Positions 7,265 to 15,082 of a DNA stretch of 64,000 bases are shown here, piece after piece. The notes under the pieces were generated by a model, which searched no databases, had not been told where the DNA came from, and worked only from the letters and a program-made list of their open reading frames with translations. The DNA is from Amycolatopsis bartoniae (GTDB lineage: Bacteria > Actinomycetota > Actinomycetes > Mycobacteriales > Pseudonocardiaceae): positions 625,501-689,500 of the forward strand of contig NZ_JACHWH010000003.1 of NCBI RefSeq assembly GCF_014191255.1, read 5' to 3'. Both the position numbers and the translations under genes were made by a program. Position 1 is the first letter of the stretch, and every line of letters begins with the position of its first letter.

Positions 7265-7627
7265 TCAGCCCGGCAACTTGTCGAGAAAACCCTGCACCCG
7301 CCGGATCTTCCCGTCCGCCACGGTGATCACGTCGAACCCGATCGCGAGCGGTTCGGCCGCGCCCTCCGGCCCCAGGTGCCACGTGAACCGCGCGAGGTCG
7401 TGGTGCGCGTCGACCGCGCCGGCGAGCGTGAACCGCAGGCCCGGGAACTGCTGCTGCGCCGCGGCGAGGAACCCGTCGATCCCGTCGAACCCCGCCACCG
7501 CCCCGAGCGGGTCGGTGTAGGTGGCGTCCGCGGTGAACACCTCCTCGACCAGCCCCCGGCGCTTCGCGGGATCGGTCTCGTTGAACGCGTCGAGGTAGCG
7601 GTGGGCGAGTGCGGTGGTGTCGGTCAT
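7265..7627 (-). CDS. SnoaL/NTF2-like small protein
   Basis: The 120-residue alpha+beta barrel protein belongs to the SnoaL/nuclear-transport-factor-2-like superfamily. Features include ALAHRYLDAFNETDP at the N terminus, a central FTADATYTDPLG strand and the closing IGFDVITVADGKIRRVQGFLD. Members range from polyketide cyclases to limonene-epoxide-hydrolase-like enzymes, and many have unknown substrates. The ATG at 7627 is preceded by AAGGAG. It is divergent from the XRE regulator, with a palindrome between them, suggesting control by that regulator. Nothing links it to polyketide synthesis here. Confidence 0.82.
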   Translation of the reverse strand: MTDTTALAHRYLDAFNETDPAKRRGLVEEVFTADATYTDPLGAVAGFDGIDGFLAAAQQQFPGLRFTLAGAVDAHHDLARFTWHLGPEGAAEPLAIGFDVITVADGKIRRVQGFLDKLPG

Positions 7628-7694
7628 CGTGTTCTCCTTGTGCTCCAACGGAAGCTGACGGGAACGACTTTCGCCGCCGCGGCGCGATCTGTCG

Positions 7695-7711
7695 ATTACC
7701 CGTGAGGTAAT
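7695..7711. promoter_or_regulatory. Palindromic operator ATTACC-N5-GGTAAT
   Basis: A perfect 6-bp inverted repeat with a 5-base spacer sits between the divergent SnoaL-like and XRE genes. It is 24 bases upstream of the XRE -10 box, so it probably binds the XRE protein. Confidence 0.5.
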
Positions 7712-7734
7712 GGCGGAGCGGCGCCCGCAGCCCG

Positions 7735-7740
7735 TAGCGT
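7735..7740 (+). promoter_or_regulatory. -10 box of leaderless XRE promoter
   Basis: TAGCGT ends 7 bases before the GTG at 7748, consistent with transcription starting at the start codon. No convincing ribosome site is present. Confidence 0.5.
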
Positions 7741-7747
7741 CCGGGAG

Positions 7748-8521
7748 GTGCAGACCACCACCCGTCCCGTCGGCAGCCTCCTGCGCCAGTGGCGCGAACG
7801 GCGGCGCCTGAGCCAGCTCGACCTCGCGATCTCGGCGGAGATCTCCGCGCGGCACCTCAGTTTCATCGAAACCGGACGCTCGAACCCCAGCCGGGACATG
7901 GTGCTCCGCCTCGGCGAGCACCTCGAAGTGCCGCTGCGCGAACGAAACCAGCTGCTGCTCGCCGCGGGCTACGCGCCCGCGTACCGGGAGAGCGGACTGG
8001 ACGACCCGGACCTGACGGTGGCGCGGGAGGCCGTCCGCCGGGTGCTGACGGGGCACGAGCCGTATCCGGCGGTGGTGGTCGACCGGTACTGGAACCTGGT
8101 GGACGGCAACGAAAGCGTCGCGGTGCTGACCGAGGGCGTGGCTCCCTCACTGTTGCGGGCGCCCGCGAACGTCCTGCGGATCGCGCTGCACCCGGACGGC
8201 ATGGCGCCCCGCATCCGGAACCTGGGGGAGTGGCGCGCCGACCTGCTGGGGCGGCTGCGGCGGCAGGTGGAGGTCACGGCGGACCCGGCGCTGGCGGAGC
8301 TGCTGGCCGAGCTGCGGGACTATCCCGGCGGGGAACAGGAACCCGCCCCCGGCGGCATCTTCGTGCCGCTGCGCCTCGAGCACCGCGGCGCCGAACTGTC
8401 GTTCTTCTCCACGATCGCGACGTTCGGGGCGCCGGTGGAGATCACGCTGGCGGAGCTGGCGATCGAGTCGTTCTACCCCGCCGATCCGGAGACCGGGGAG
8501 CACCTGCGGCGGCTGCGGTGA
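7748..8521 (+). CDS. XRE-family regulator with MmyB-like ligand domain
   Basis: This is a 257-residue transcription factor. Residues 8-65 form a Cro/C1-type helix-turn-helix (LRQWRERRRLSQLDLA, then SARHLSFIETGRSNPSRDMV). The C-terminal 170 residues match the MmyB-like ligand-binding domain (about residues 100-255), including ALHPDGMAPRIRNLGEW and SFFSTIATFGAPVEITLAEL. Such regulators commonly repress or activate an adjacent oxidoreductase or small enzyme; here the divergent SnoaL-like gene is the obvious candidate. The GTG start follows a -10 box by 7 bases. The ligand is unknown; a fatty acid is a family-based suggestion only. Confidence 0.9.
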   Translation: MQTTTRPVGSLLRQWRERRRLSQLDLAISAEISARHLSFIETGRSNPSRDMVLRLGEHLEVPLRERNQLLLAAGYAPAYRESGLDDPDLTVAREAVRRVLTGHEPYPAVVVDRYWNLVDGNESVAVLTEGVAPSLLRAPANVLRIALHPDGMAPRIRNLGEWRADLLGRLRRQVEVTADPALAELLAELRDYPGGEQEPAPGGIFVPLRLEHRGAELSFFSTIATFGAPVEITLAELAIESFYPADPETGEHLRRLR

Positions 8522-8569
8522 CCTTGCCCGTCCGCGCACCATCGCTGCCCGTCCCCACCCGAGTTCGAC

Positions 8570-8591
8570 TTACAGAATCCGTCATCTGTAA
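8570..8591. promoter_or_regulatory. TetR-type operator TTACAGA-N8-TCTGTAA
   Basis: Perfect 7-bp arms with an 8-base spacer make a 22-bp site of the size and symmetry bound by TetR dimers. It ends 10 bases before the -10 box of the cyclase-TetR operon, so autorepression by the downstream TetR protein is likely. Confidence 0.6.
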
Positions 8592-8601
8592 CCAACGGCG
8601 G

Positions 8602-8607
8602 TACGGT
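8602..8607 (+). promoter_or_regulatory. -10 box of the cyclase-TetR operon
   Basis: TACGGT is followed by 6 bases and the ATG at 8614, so the operon is probably transcribed without a leader. The -35 region lies inside the palindromic operator. Confidence 0.5.
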
Positions 8608-8613
8608 CGAACC

Positions 8614-9480
8614 ATGGACACGCTGGACAACTGGGGACGCTGGGGCGCGGACGACGAGCTCGGCACGCTCAACCTGATCACCCCCGAAGCGCGGGCGAGG
8701 GGCGCCGCGGAGGCGCGGACCGGGCGGGCGGTGTCGCTGGCGCTGCCGATCGAACCGACGCCGCTGCTCAGCGGTCCCTTCGCCCGGCTGACCGAGGACG
8801 CCTCCCCGGTGCAGCAGATCATGGCCTACACGGGCTCGCCGGCGAGCGCGACCGCGGACCTCATGCTGGTGACCAACCACCATCCGCGCTCGACGCACCT
8901 CGACGCACTGGGGCACCAGGTGCGGGACGGTCAGGTCTACCCCGGGCGGCCGCTGGGGGAGGCGGTGACCATGGGCGGCGTGCGGCACGGCTCCACGACG
9001 GCGTTCGCCGCCGGGATCGTGACCAGGGGCGTCTTCCTCGACCTCGCGGCCGACGGTCCGGTGCCCGGCGGGCACGGCGTGACCGGGGAGGATCTCGACG
9101 CCGCCGAGGAACGGCAGGGGGTGCGCCTGGAGTCCGGTGACGCGCTGGTGGTCCGCTTCGGCTGGAGCGCGTCGCCCGATCCCGCCCGGCCCATGCCAGG
9201 GATGAGCCTGGATGCCGTGCGCTGGATGCACGAGCGTGGCGTGTCGGTCTACGCCGGGGACATCGCCGACGCCCATCCGCCGCTGGTGCCGGGCGTTCCC
9301 GGGCCGGTGCACGCGGTCGCCCTGCCGGGGCTGGGCCTGCCACTCGTCGACGCGGCCGAGCTGACCGAGCTCACCGCGGTCTGCGCCGAGCTGGGCCGCT
9401 GGGCCTTCCTGTTCACCGCGGCGCCTCCCCGCATCCACGGGCTGACCGGGGTACCGGTGAACCCGCTCGCGATCTTCTGA
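8614..9480 (+). CDS. Cyclase/kynurenine-formamidase-family hydrolase
   Basis: This is a 288-residue member of the cyclase family (PF04199), metal-dependent hydrolases that include kynurenine formamidase and isatin hydrolase. The ATG at 8614 opens MDTLDNWGRWGADDELGTLN, typical of the longer cyclase subgroup. The metal motif appears as NHHPRSTHLDALGH (about residues 88-101), a variant of H-x-G-T-H-x-D-x-P-x-H with Ser in place of Gly. A later VYAGDIADAHP and a C-terminal HGLTGVPVNPLAIF complete the fold. It is translationally coupled to the TetR gene (TGATG). The substrate is unknown; the TetR pairing suggests an aromatic or xenobiotic inducer. Confidence 0.88.
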   Translation: MDTLDNWGRWGADDELGTLNLITPEARARGAAEARTGRAVSLALPIEPTPLLSGPFARLTEDASPVQQIMAYTGSPASATADLMLVTNHHPRSTHLDALGHQVRDGQVYPGRPLGEAVTMGGVRHGSTTAFAAGIVTRGVFLDLAADGPVPGGHGVTGEDLDAAEERQGVRLESGDALVVRFGWSASPDPARPMPGMSLDAVRWMHERGVSVYAGDIADAHPPLVPGVPGPVHAVALPGLGLPLVDAAELTELTAVCAELGRWAFLFTAAPPRIHGLTGVPVNPLAIF

Positions 9481-10070
9481 TGCCCGCCCGGCCCGTCCTC
9501 GACGCGGAAACCATCCTGAGCGCCACCGAAGACGTGCTGCGCCGGTACGGCCCGGCGAAGGCGACGGTGGTGGACGTGGCGCGGGCGCTGGGGGTGACGC
9601 ACGCCAGCGTCTACCGGCACTTCCCGTCCAAGGCGGCCCTGCGGGAAGCGGTCACGCGGCGCTGGCTCGACCGCGTCTTCCGGGACCTCGCGCCGGTCGC
9701 GGCCGACACCCGGCTGGCGCCACCCGCGCGGCTGCGCGCCTGGCTCACCGCGCTGTCCGCCACCGCGCGGAGGATGACGTCCGGCGATCCGGAGCTGTTC
9801 GCCACGTACCAGGTCCTGGTCGCCGAGCACTGGAGCACGGTGACCGACCACCTCGCCGGGGTGCTGGAGCAGCTGCGCGGCATCATCGCCGACGGCGTCG
9901 CGAGCGGCGACTTCGCCGTGCGCGACCCGGCCGCGGCGGCGCATGTCGTCTTCACCGCCACGTCCGCGTTCCACCACCCCGCGCACGCCGCGGAGTGGGA
10001 CACCCCCAAGACGTCCGCGACCCTGGACGACGTGTGCACGCTCGTCCTCGACGGCCTGCGTCCCCGGTGA
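9480..10070 (+). CDS. TetR-family regulator
   Basis: This is a 196-residue repressor. The N-terminal helix-turn-helix shows ILSATEDVLRRYG, TVVDVARALGVTHASVYRHF and PSKAALREAV (residues about 10-60). An all-helical ligand domain follows, with the TetR_C-type segment ADGVASGDFAVRDPAAAA. The ATG overlaps the cyclase stop codon, so both are made from one mRNA. The 22-bp palindrome upstream of the cyclase is the likely binding site. It converges on the next gene with one base between the stop codons. Confidence 0.92.
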   Translation: MPARPVLDAETILSATEDVLRRYGPAKATVVDVARALGVTHASVYRHFPSKAALREAVTRRWLDRVFRDLAPVAADTRLAPPARLRAWLTALSATARRMTSGDPELFATYQVLVAEHWSTVTDHLAGVLEQLRGIIADGVASGDFAVRDPAAAAHVVFTATSAFHHPAHAAEWDTPKTSATLDDVCTLVLDGLRPR

Positions 10071-10071
10071 G

Positions 10072-11511
10072 CTAACCGGCGGTGAGGCCCACCGCGGTGA
10101 ACTCCGGTGCCTGCGCCGGTTCCCGGAGGAAGTCGCGGAACACCTGGGCCGCCCGGGCCTGCACCTCGTCGATGGTGTTGCCTGCGAGGCCGAGGAAGGG
10201 GTAGTCGGCCGAGCTGGCGGTGGCGATGGACTCGGCGGGGGCGCCGACCATGCCCGGCTTCGTGGTCTGCAGCTGGTCGACCCAGTACTCGTTCTCGGGC
10301 ACCCAGGCCGCGGGCAGGCCGCCGATGGTGGCGATGTCCGTCTTGCCGGTCAGCGCGTCGAGCACCTGCTGTGACGGGATCGCCCGCACGTCGATGTGGA
10401 CGCAGTGGGCGTGCACGACGGTGTTGGCCTGGTTCCAGCGGTTCGCGCTCGCCTGCACCGGTTTCTGGATGCTCGGGGTGACCACGACGGTCAGCGTGGA
10501 GTTGCCGTCGGTGCAGGCGTTCGCCTGGGCCTCGGCGCGGCTGTTGAGCACATTGCTGGCCCAGCCCCAGGCGAGCAGCCCGGCCACCACCAGCACGACG
10601 AACACCCCGACGGCGATCGGCCACTTCGCGATCCGCCGCCGTCCGGCGACCTTGCCCATCGCGCGGTGGGTGCCGGTGACCGTCGAGCGCCCGTCGCTGA
10701 CGACGCGGTGGCTGCCGGTGCCGGTGGACCGGCCTTCGCCGACCGGGCGGTGGCTGCCGGTCGAGGTGGCGCGGAAGGAACCGCTGGACGTCGAGCGGCC
10801 CTCGCCCGCGTCCTCGCGGACGGGGCGGTGGCTACCCGTGGAGGTGCCGCGCTCCTTCTTCGCCGGGCGGAACCGGCCGCTGGCGGTGGCGCGGCCCTCG
10901 GCGTCCTCGCGAACCGGCGGGAAGCCGCCACTGGCGGTGGACCGGCCCTCGGTGGCGGGGGAGCTGGTGCCGGTGAACGCGCGGAAGGCGCCGCTGCCCG
11001 TCACCCCGCCTTCGCCGACGTCATCGTTGTCAGCGGTGTCATCCTGGAAGGCCCGGAAACTGCCCGCCGAGGTGACCGGGTCCTCGTCGTCCTGCGTGAA
11101 CGCGCTGAAGCCGCCGGTGTCCACCATGCGGGCGCTCGGCGGCACCGCGTCGACCGGGACGGGGTGGAAGTTCCCGCTCGCCGTGGCGCGGAACCAGCCG
11201 CTGCCGCCGTCGATCGGCTCGCCCCGGCGCAGCGCGTCCGTGCTGCGGAACTCCTCCGGGTCGGGACGGCGGAGGCCGGCCGTGGTGCGGTTCTCGTCCG
11301 TCACGGCGGGGATCACGCGCGTGCGGTCGTCGACGGGAGGAAGGGGCCGCTGCGGGCGCACCGGCGCTACCGGACCCGGCCGCATCGGCGCGCGCCCGGC
11401 CCCCAGCTGCGGTTGTCTCGGATGCCCACCGCCGCCCGCCGGCCGCCGCGACTCCTGCGGTCGCTCGGGGAGGCGAGGAGCGGGATCGTCGTCCCGGCTG
11501 TGACGCCCCAT
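10072..11511 (-). CDS. MGRHS-type membrane protein with truncated substrate-binding-like domain
   Basis: The protein has 479 residues. The ATG at 11511 gives the signature N terminus MGRHSRDDDP found in a mycobacterial/pseudonocardial family (Rv1836c-like), with GAAGGG upstream. Residues 1-105 are basic and Pro/Arg-rich. Residues 108-286 are about ten degenerate Ser/Thr-rich repeats ending in consensus TGSHRPV. One membrane helix lies at about 298-318 (VGVFVVLVVAGLLAWGW). The remaining 160 extracytoplasmic residues begin like an extracellular solute-binding domain (LTVVVTPSIQKPVQ, TDIATIGGLPAAWVPEN). No C-terminal VWA domain is seen, and I believe longer relatives carry one, so the protein may be shortened. 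The repeat region is a plausible kinase target in the cytoplasm. Confidence 0.75.
   Translation of the reverse strand: MGRHSRDDDPAPRLPERPQESRRPAGGGGHPRQPQLGAGRAPMRPGPVAPVRPQRPLPPVDDRTRVIPAVTDENRTTAGLRRPDPEEFRSTDALRRGEPIDGGSGWFRATASGNFHPVPVDAVPPSARMVDTGGFSAFTQDDEDPVTSAGSFRAFQDDTADNDDVGEGGVTGSGAFRAFTGTSSPATEGRSTASGGFPPVREDAEGRATASGRFRPAKKERGTSTGSHRPVREDAGEGRSTSSGSFRATSTGSHRPVGEGRSTGTGSHRVVSDGRSTVTGTHRAMGKVAGRRRIAKWPIAVGVFVVLVVAGLLAWGWASNVLNSRAEAQANACTDGNSTLTVVVTPSIQKPVQASANRWNQANTVVHAHCVHIDVRAIPSQQVLDALTGKTDIATIGGLPAAWVPENEYWVDQLQTTKPGMVGAPAESIATASSADYPFLGLAGNTIDEVQARAAQVFRDFLREPAQAPEFTAVGLTAG
10654..11190 (-). repeat. Coding repeats: degenerate STxTGSHRPV units
   Basis: About ten units of 10-16 residues recur: TASGNFHPV, VDTGGFSAF, TSAGSFRAF, TGSGAFRAF, TASGGFPPV, TASGRFRPA, TSTGSHRPV, TSTGSHRPV, TGTGSHRVV and TVTGTHRAM. 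They become more regular toward the membrane helix. The consensus is (S/T)x(S/T)G(S/T)(H/F)R. Confidence 0.7.
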
Positions 11512-11643
11512 CGGGTTGGTCCCTTCAACTCTCAGTGCCGACTCGGCAAACGAGTTCACCCTAACAGGGGTACAGCGTTAGGAAAACGTGATACGCCCAG
11601 GAAGTCTGAAAAACCCAGCGTCACGGGCGAAATGGTCTGTCAT

Positions 11644-12516
11644 TCAGTTGTGAAGCGAAAGTAAATGATTGCACTGCGCTATGAGCTTGTTGCGCAGCGG
11701 CGCCGCACGGCGGGCGAACTCTCCCTGCATCCGGGCGTATTCCGCGCGCCCGGAAGCCGACTCGACGCGCACCGGCGGATATCCCAGTGCGGAAAGATCG
11801 TAGGGGCTCGCGCGCATGTCCAGCTCGCGGATCCGCACCGCCAGCTCGAAGCAGTCGGCGAGCAGTTCCGAGGGGACGAACGGGTCGAGTTTGTACGCGA
11901 TCTTGTAGAGATCCATGTTGGCGTGGAGACAGCCCGGCTGCTCGAACTGGGCCTGGGTCGCGCGCGTGGGCTGCAGCGTGTTGCGCGGCCGCGCGGGTTC
12001 GGTGAAGAACCGGAATGCGTCGTAGTGCCCGCACCGGATTTCGAGCGACTCCACGACGGCGTCCGTGCCCGTGCCGCCCAGCCGCAGCGGCAGCTGGTCG
12101 TGCCGCACCTGCCCGGCGCGCTGTCGGTACACCATGGCCCACTCGTGCAGCCCGAAACAGCTCAGCCGCGGTGCCCGGCTCGCGGTCTTTTCCAGCAGCG
12201 CCAGGAAGTACCGGGCCGTGTCCGCCTTCTTCTCCGTGAACGCCGCCTCGTCGAGCGCGACCCCGTCGTCCACCCGTACGTAGCCGGGGCGGGCGAGGAA
12301 CCGCCTGGCCTCGGCGCCCGCGAGCACCACGCCGAGGCCGGGGTGCCAGCGCTCCAGGTGCGTGGGCCGGTGCGAGTAGTACTGGAACAGGAAGTCCTCG
12401 ACCGGATGCTTCTCCCCGCGCGAACGCCGCTCCAGGTACGGGCGCGTCCAGCGGGAGACGCGCGCGACGTGGGCGCGCTCGCGTTCGCCCCACTCGTCCG
12501 GCCCCAGCACCCGCAT
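11644..12516 (-). CDS. Conserved actinobacterial protein, often named 3-methyladenine DNA glycosylase
   Basis: The protein has 290 residues and starts MRVLGPDEWGERERAHVARV. It carries the conserved segments KHPVEDFLFQYYSHRP, RWHPGLGVVLAG, FGLHEWAMVYR and GCLHANMDLYKIAYKLDPFV. I recognise this as a widespread actinobacterial family that is annotated as 3-methyladenine DNA glycosylase. I see no helix-hairpin-helix or AlkA/Tag catalytic signature, so that name is weakly supported. Conserved His, Asp and Trp residues suggest an enzyme. It begins 4 bases after the CNNM gene and is probably the third gene of that transcript. The ATG at 12516 has no good alternative. Confidence 0.7.
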   Translation of the reverse strand: MRVLGPDEWGERERAHVARVSRWTRPYLERRSRGEKHPVEDFLFQYYSHRPTHLERWHPGLGVVLAGAEARRFLARPGYVRVDDGVALDEAAFTEKKADTARYFLALLEKTASRAPRLSCFGLHEWAMVYRQRAGQVRHDQLPLRLGGTGTDAVVESLEIRCGHYDAFRFFTEPARPRNTLQPTRATQAQFEQPGCLHANMDLYKIAYKLDPFVPSELLADCFELAVRIRELDMRASPYDLSALGYPPVRVESASGRAEYARMQGEFARRAAPLRNKLIAQCNHLLSLHN

Positions 12517-12520
12517 GGCG

Positions 12521-13564
12521 TCAGGCCGCCACGTGCGTGCCGTCGCGAACCGTGCCCACGTACTCCTCGACCAGGTCCTCCAGCGCCACCACGCCGACCG
12601 GACGGCCCTCGGTGTCGAGCACCCGGGCCAGGTGCGTGCCTTCCGCCCGCATGGCCGACAGCGCCTCGTCGAGCCGCGCGGCCACCGGGAGGTCGGTCAG
12701 CGCGCGGATCTTGTCCGGCGCGATCGTGGTGCCCGGGTCGTCGCCGATCTGGTCCAGCACGTCCTTCACGTGCAGGTACCCGATGAGCTCACCGGCGGGC
12801 GAGCAGAGCGGGTAGCGGGAGAAACCGGTCTCCGACACGGCTTTCTCGACCTCGCCGACCGTCGGGGCGGGGGAGAGGGTGGTCAGCTCGTGCAGGGGCA
12901 CCAGCACGTCCGCCACCGTCTTCGCCACCGACGACAGCGTCTGGCTCAGCCGCTCGTGCTCGGACTGCTCCAGCAGCCCCTCACGGCGCGACTCGCTGAG
13001 CAGCTCGGCCAGCTCCGCCGAGGTGTACGCGGTCTCCAGCTCGTCCTTCGGCTCGACCTTCACCGAGCGCAGCAGGGAGTTCGCCAGGAAGTTCAGCAGC
13101 CAGATGAACGGCCGCGCGAGCTTCACCCACCCGACGTGCACCGGCACCAGCCACAGCGCGAGCCGCTCGGGGTCGGCGATCGCGAGGTTCTTCGGCACCA
13201 TCTCGCCGATCAGCACGTGCAGGACCGTGATGAACGCCAGCGCGATCGCGAACGAGATCGCGTGCACGAGCACCTCGGGCACGTGCAGCAGCGCGAAGAA
13301 CCCGCCGAGGCGGTGCGCCACCGCGGGCTCGCCGAGGCGGCCCAGCAGCAGCGAGCAGATCGTGATGCCCAGCTGCGCGCCCGCGAGCATCAGCGACACG
13401 TGGCGGCTGGCGTTGATGACGATCTTCGCGCGCGTCTTGCCCTGCTCCAGCAGGGCTTCCAGCCGGTCGCGGCGCGAGGAGATCAGGGTGAACTCCGCGC
13501 CGACGAAGAACGCGTTGAGCAGCAGCAGAACCACGACGAGCAGGATCGCGAGCCAGTCGTTCAC
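12521..13564 (-). CDS. CNNM/CorC-type transmembrane protein with CBS pair (Rv1841c-like)
   Basis: The product is a 347-residue integral membrane protein. The GTG at 13564 overlaps the stop of the preceding gene by 4 bases; the frame is open further upstream but that part is shadow sequence. An N-terminal DUF21/CNNM domain (residues 1-190, about four hydrophobic segments) contains FFVGAEFTLISSRR and the conserved LIGEMVPKNLAI. Two CBS domains follow (about 205-340; FSRYPLCSPAGELIGYLHVKDVL and GVVALEDLVEEYVG). The CorC_HlyC C-terminal domain is absent, unlike its neighbour. The family transports or senses divalent cations, mainly Mg2+ or Co2+, and the CBS pair may bind ATP. The two homologues in tandem probably form a heteromer. 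Confidence 0.88.
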   Translation of the reverse strand: MNDWLAILLVVVLLLLNAFFVGAEFTLISSRRDRLEALLEQGKTRAKIVINASRHVSLMLAGAQLGITICSLLLGRLGEPAVAHRLGGFFALLHVPEVLVHAISFAIALAFITVLHVLIGEMVPKNLAIADPERLALWLVPVHVGWVKLARPFIWLLNFLANSLLRSVKVEPKDELETAYTSAELAELLSESRREGLLEQSEHERLSQTLSSVAKTVADVLVPLHELTTLSPAPTVGEVEKAVSETGFSRYPLCSPAGELIGYLHVKDVLDQIGDDPGTTIAPDKIRALTDLPVAARLDEALSAMRAEGTHLARVLDTEGRPVGVVALEDLVEEYVGTVRDGTHVAA

Positions 13565-14901
13565 CGGTCCGCCTCCTCGCCGGCGGGAGCGGGCTCGTCG
13601 AGCCGGTGCACGCTCAGCTCCGCGATGCGGTGCCGGTCCATGGTCAGGACGGTGAGCCGCCAGCCGTCGACCTCCGCGCCGTCGCCCGGCGCCGGGATCC
13701 GGCCCAGGCGTTCGAGCACCAGCCCGGCGATCGTCTCGTAGTCGCCCTCGGGCATGCGGAACCCGGTCAGCTCGCTGACCTCGTCCGCGCGCAGCTGGCC
13801 CGACACCAGCCACGTGTCGGTGTCCAGCCGCTGCGACGCGGGCGCCTCGCCCTCGTCGTGCTCGTCGCGGACGTCGCCGATGATCTCCTCGACCACGTCC
13901 TCCAGCGTGACCAGTCCGGCCGTGCCGCCGTACTCGTCGACGACCATGGCGATCTGGTACCGCGAGTCGCGCAGCCGGGACAGCAGGGCGTCGCCGGGCA
14001 GCGACTCCGGCACGGTCGGCATCGGCCGCATCACCGAGCCGATCCGCACGCTGCCGCGCTCCTGCGCCGGGACGACGAACGCCTGCTTGACGTGCACCGC
14101 GCCCTGGACGTCGTCGAGGTCCTCACGGTAGACGGGGAAGCGGGAGAAGCCGGTGCGCCGCGCGAGCGCGATGAGGTCGGTGATCGTCTCGTCCACCGTC
14201 AGCGACTCGACCTGCACGCGCGGGGTCATCAGCTCGTCGGCGGTGCGGCCGCCGAAGCGCAGCGACTTGTCCAGCAGCTGCGCGGTGGAGGTGTCGAGGG
14301 TGCCGCTCTCGGCGCTGGTGCGCACGATCGAGCCGAGCTCCTGCGGCGAGCGCGCCGAGCGCAGCTCCTCCTGCGGCTCGACGCCGAACTTGCGCACCAC
14401 CCAGTTCGCGCTGTTGTTCATCAGCGTGATGAGCCAGCGGAACAGGGCCGAGAACCGCGAGTGGTAGCCCATCACCGCGCGCGCGGTCCGCAACGGCCGG
14501 GCCACGGCGAGGTTCTTCGGCACCATCTCGCCGAGGATCATCGACAGCGACGTGGCCAGCAGCAGGGCGATGACCACCGCCGCGCCCTCGGCGACGGCCT
14601 CCGACAGCCCGACGCCGGCGAGCACCGGGCGCACCAGCCTGCCGATGAGCGGCTCCGCGACGTAACCGGTGACCAGCGTGGTCAGCGTGATCGCGACCTG
14701 CGCGCCGGACAGCTGGTAGGACAGGTGCGCGTGCGCCTTGCGGACGATCTCCGAGCGGCGGTCACCACGGCTGCGGGCGTCCGCCTCGACGGTGCTGCGT
14801 TCCAGTGCGGTGAGCGAGAACTCCGCGGCGACGGCCAGGCCCGTGCCGACGGTCAGCAGGACGAAGAACAGCACGCCGAGCACGGAGACCAGGACGTCCA
14901 T
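13561..14901 (-). CDS. CNNM/CorC-type transmembrane protein (Rv1842c-like)
   Basis: This 446-residue protein comprises a DUF21/CNNM membrane domain (residues 1-190; AAEFSLTALERSTVE, ILGEMVPKNLAVARP), a CBS pair (about 205-330; ELMTPRVQVESL, FSRFPVYRED, VVDEYGGTAGLVTLEDVVEE) and a CorC_HlyC C-terminal domain (about 340-435; WLVSGQLRADEVSELTG, YETIAGLVLERLGRIP). The family mediates or regulates divalent-cation efflux. An ATG at 14901 is preceded in frame by a GTG at 14904, and either could be used. It is the first gene of the CNNM-CNNM-'glycosylase' unit. The same tandem pair is found in M. tuberculosis next to guaB1, which is not present here. Confidence 0.9.
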   Translation of the reverse strand: MDVLVSVLGVLFFVLLTVGTGLAVAAEFSLTALERSTVEADARSRGDRRSEIVRKAHAHLSYQLSGAQVAITLTTLVTGYVAEPLIGRLVRPVLAGVGLSEAVAEGAAVVIALLLATSLSMILGEMVPKNLAVARPLRTARAVMGYHSRFSALFRWLITLMNNSANWVVRKFGVEPQEELRSARSPQELGSIVRTSAESGTLDTSTAQLLDKSLRFGGRTADELMTPRVQVESLTVDETITDLIALARRTGFSRFPVYREDLDDVQGAVHVKQAFVVPAQERGSVRIGSVMRPMPTVPESLPGDALLSRLRDSRYQIAMVVDEYGGTAGLVTLEDVVEEIIGDVRDEHDEGEAPASQRLDTDTWLVSGQLRADEVSELTGFRMPEGDYETIAGLVLERLGRIPAPGDGAEVDGWRLTVLTMDRHRIAELSVHRLDEPAPAGEEADR

Positions 14902-15082
14902 CACCGCGCCCCCGCCCGGGGGCCGGCGGGATGGTGATCGGGAGAGCCGGGTTCCTCACCCGGCTGGGTACTGTCACCAGGTGACTGCGCGTCGCGCACG
15001 GGAAGAGGTCACTCCTTGACGAAGGGGTTCGCGGTGCCGTCCATGATAGCGGGCGAGCCGGTGACCTGCGGACTCGATCGCT

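Noticed and set aside
7789-8613. Extension of the cyclase gene upstream through the XRE gene
   Set aside because: The frame is open, but the residues are Arg/Gly/Ala shadow. The leaderless -10 box and operator fix the start at 8614.
10654-11190. CRISPR-like array
   Set aside because: The repeats are degenerate, in frame and coding, with no constant spacer length or cas genes.
10220-11664. Long plus-strand frames across the MGRHS-type gene
   Set aside because: They are antisense to the TGSHRPV repeats and look repetitive only for that reason.
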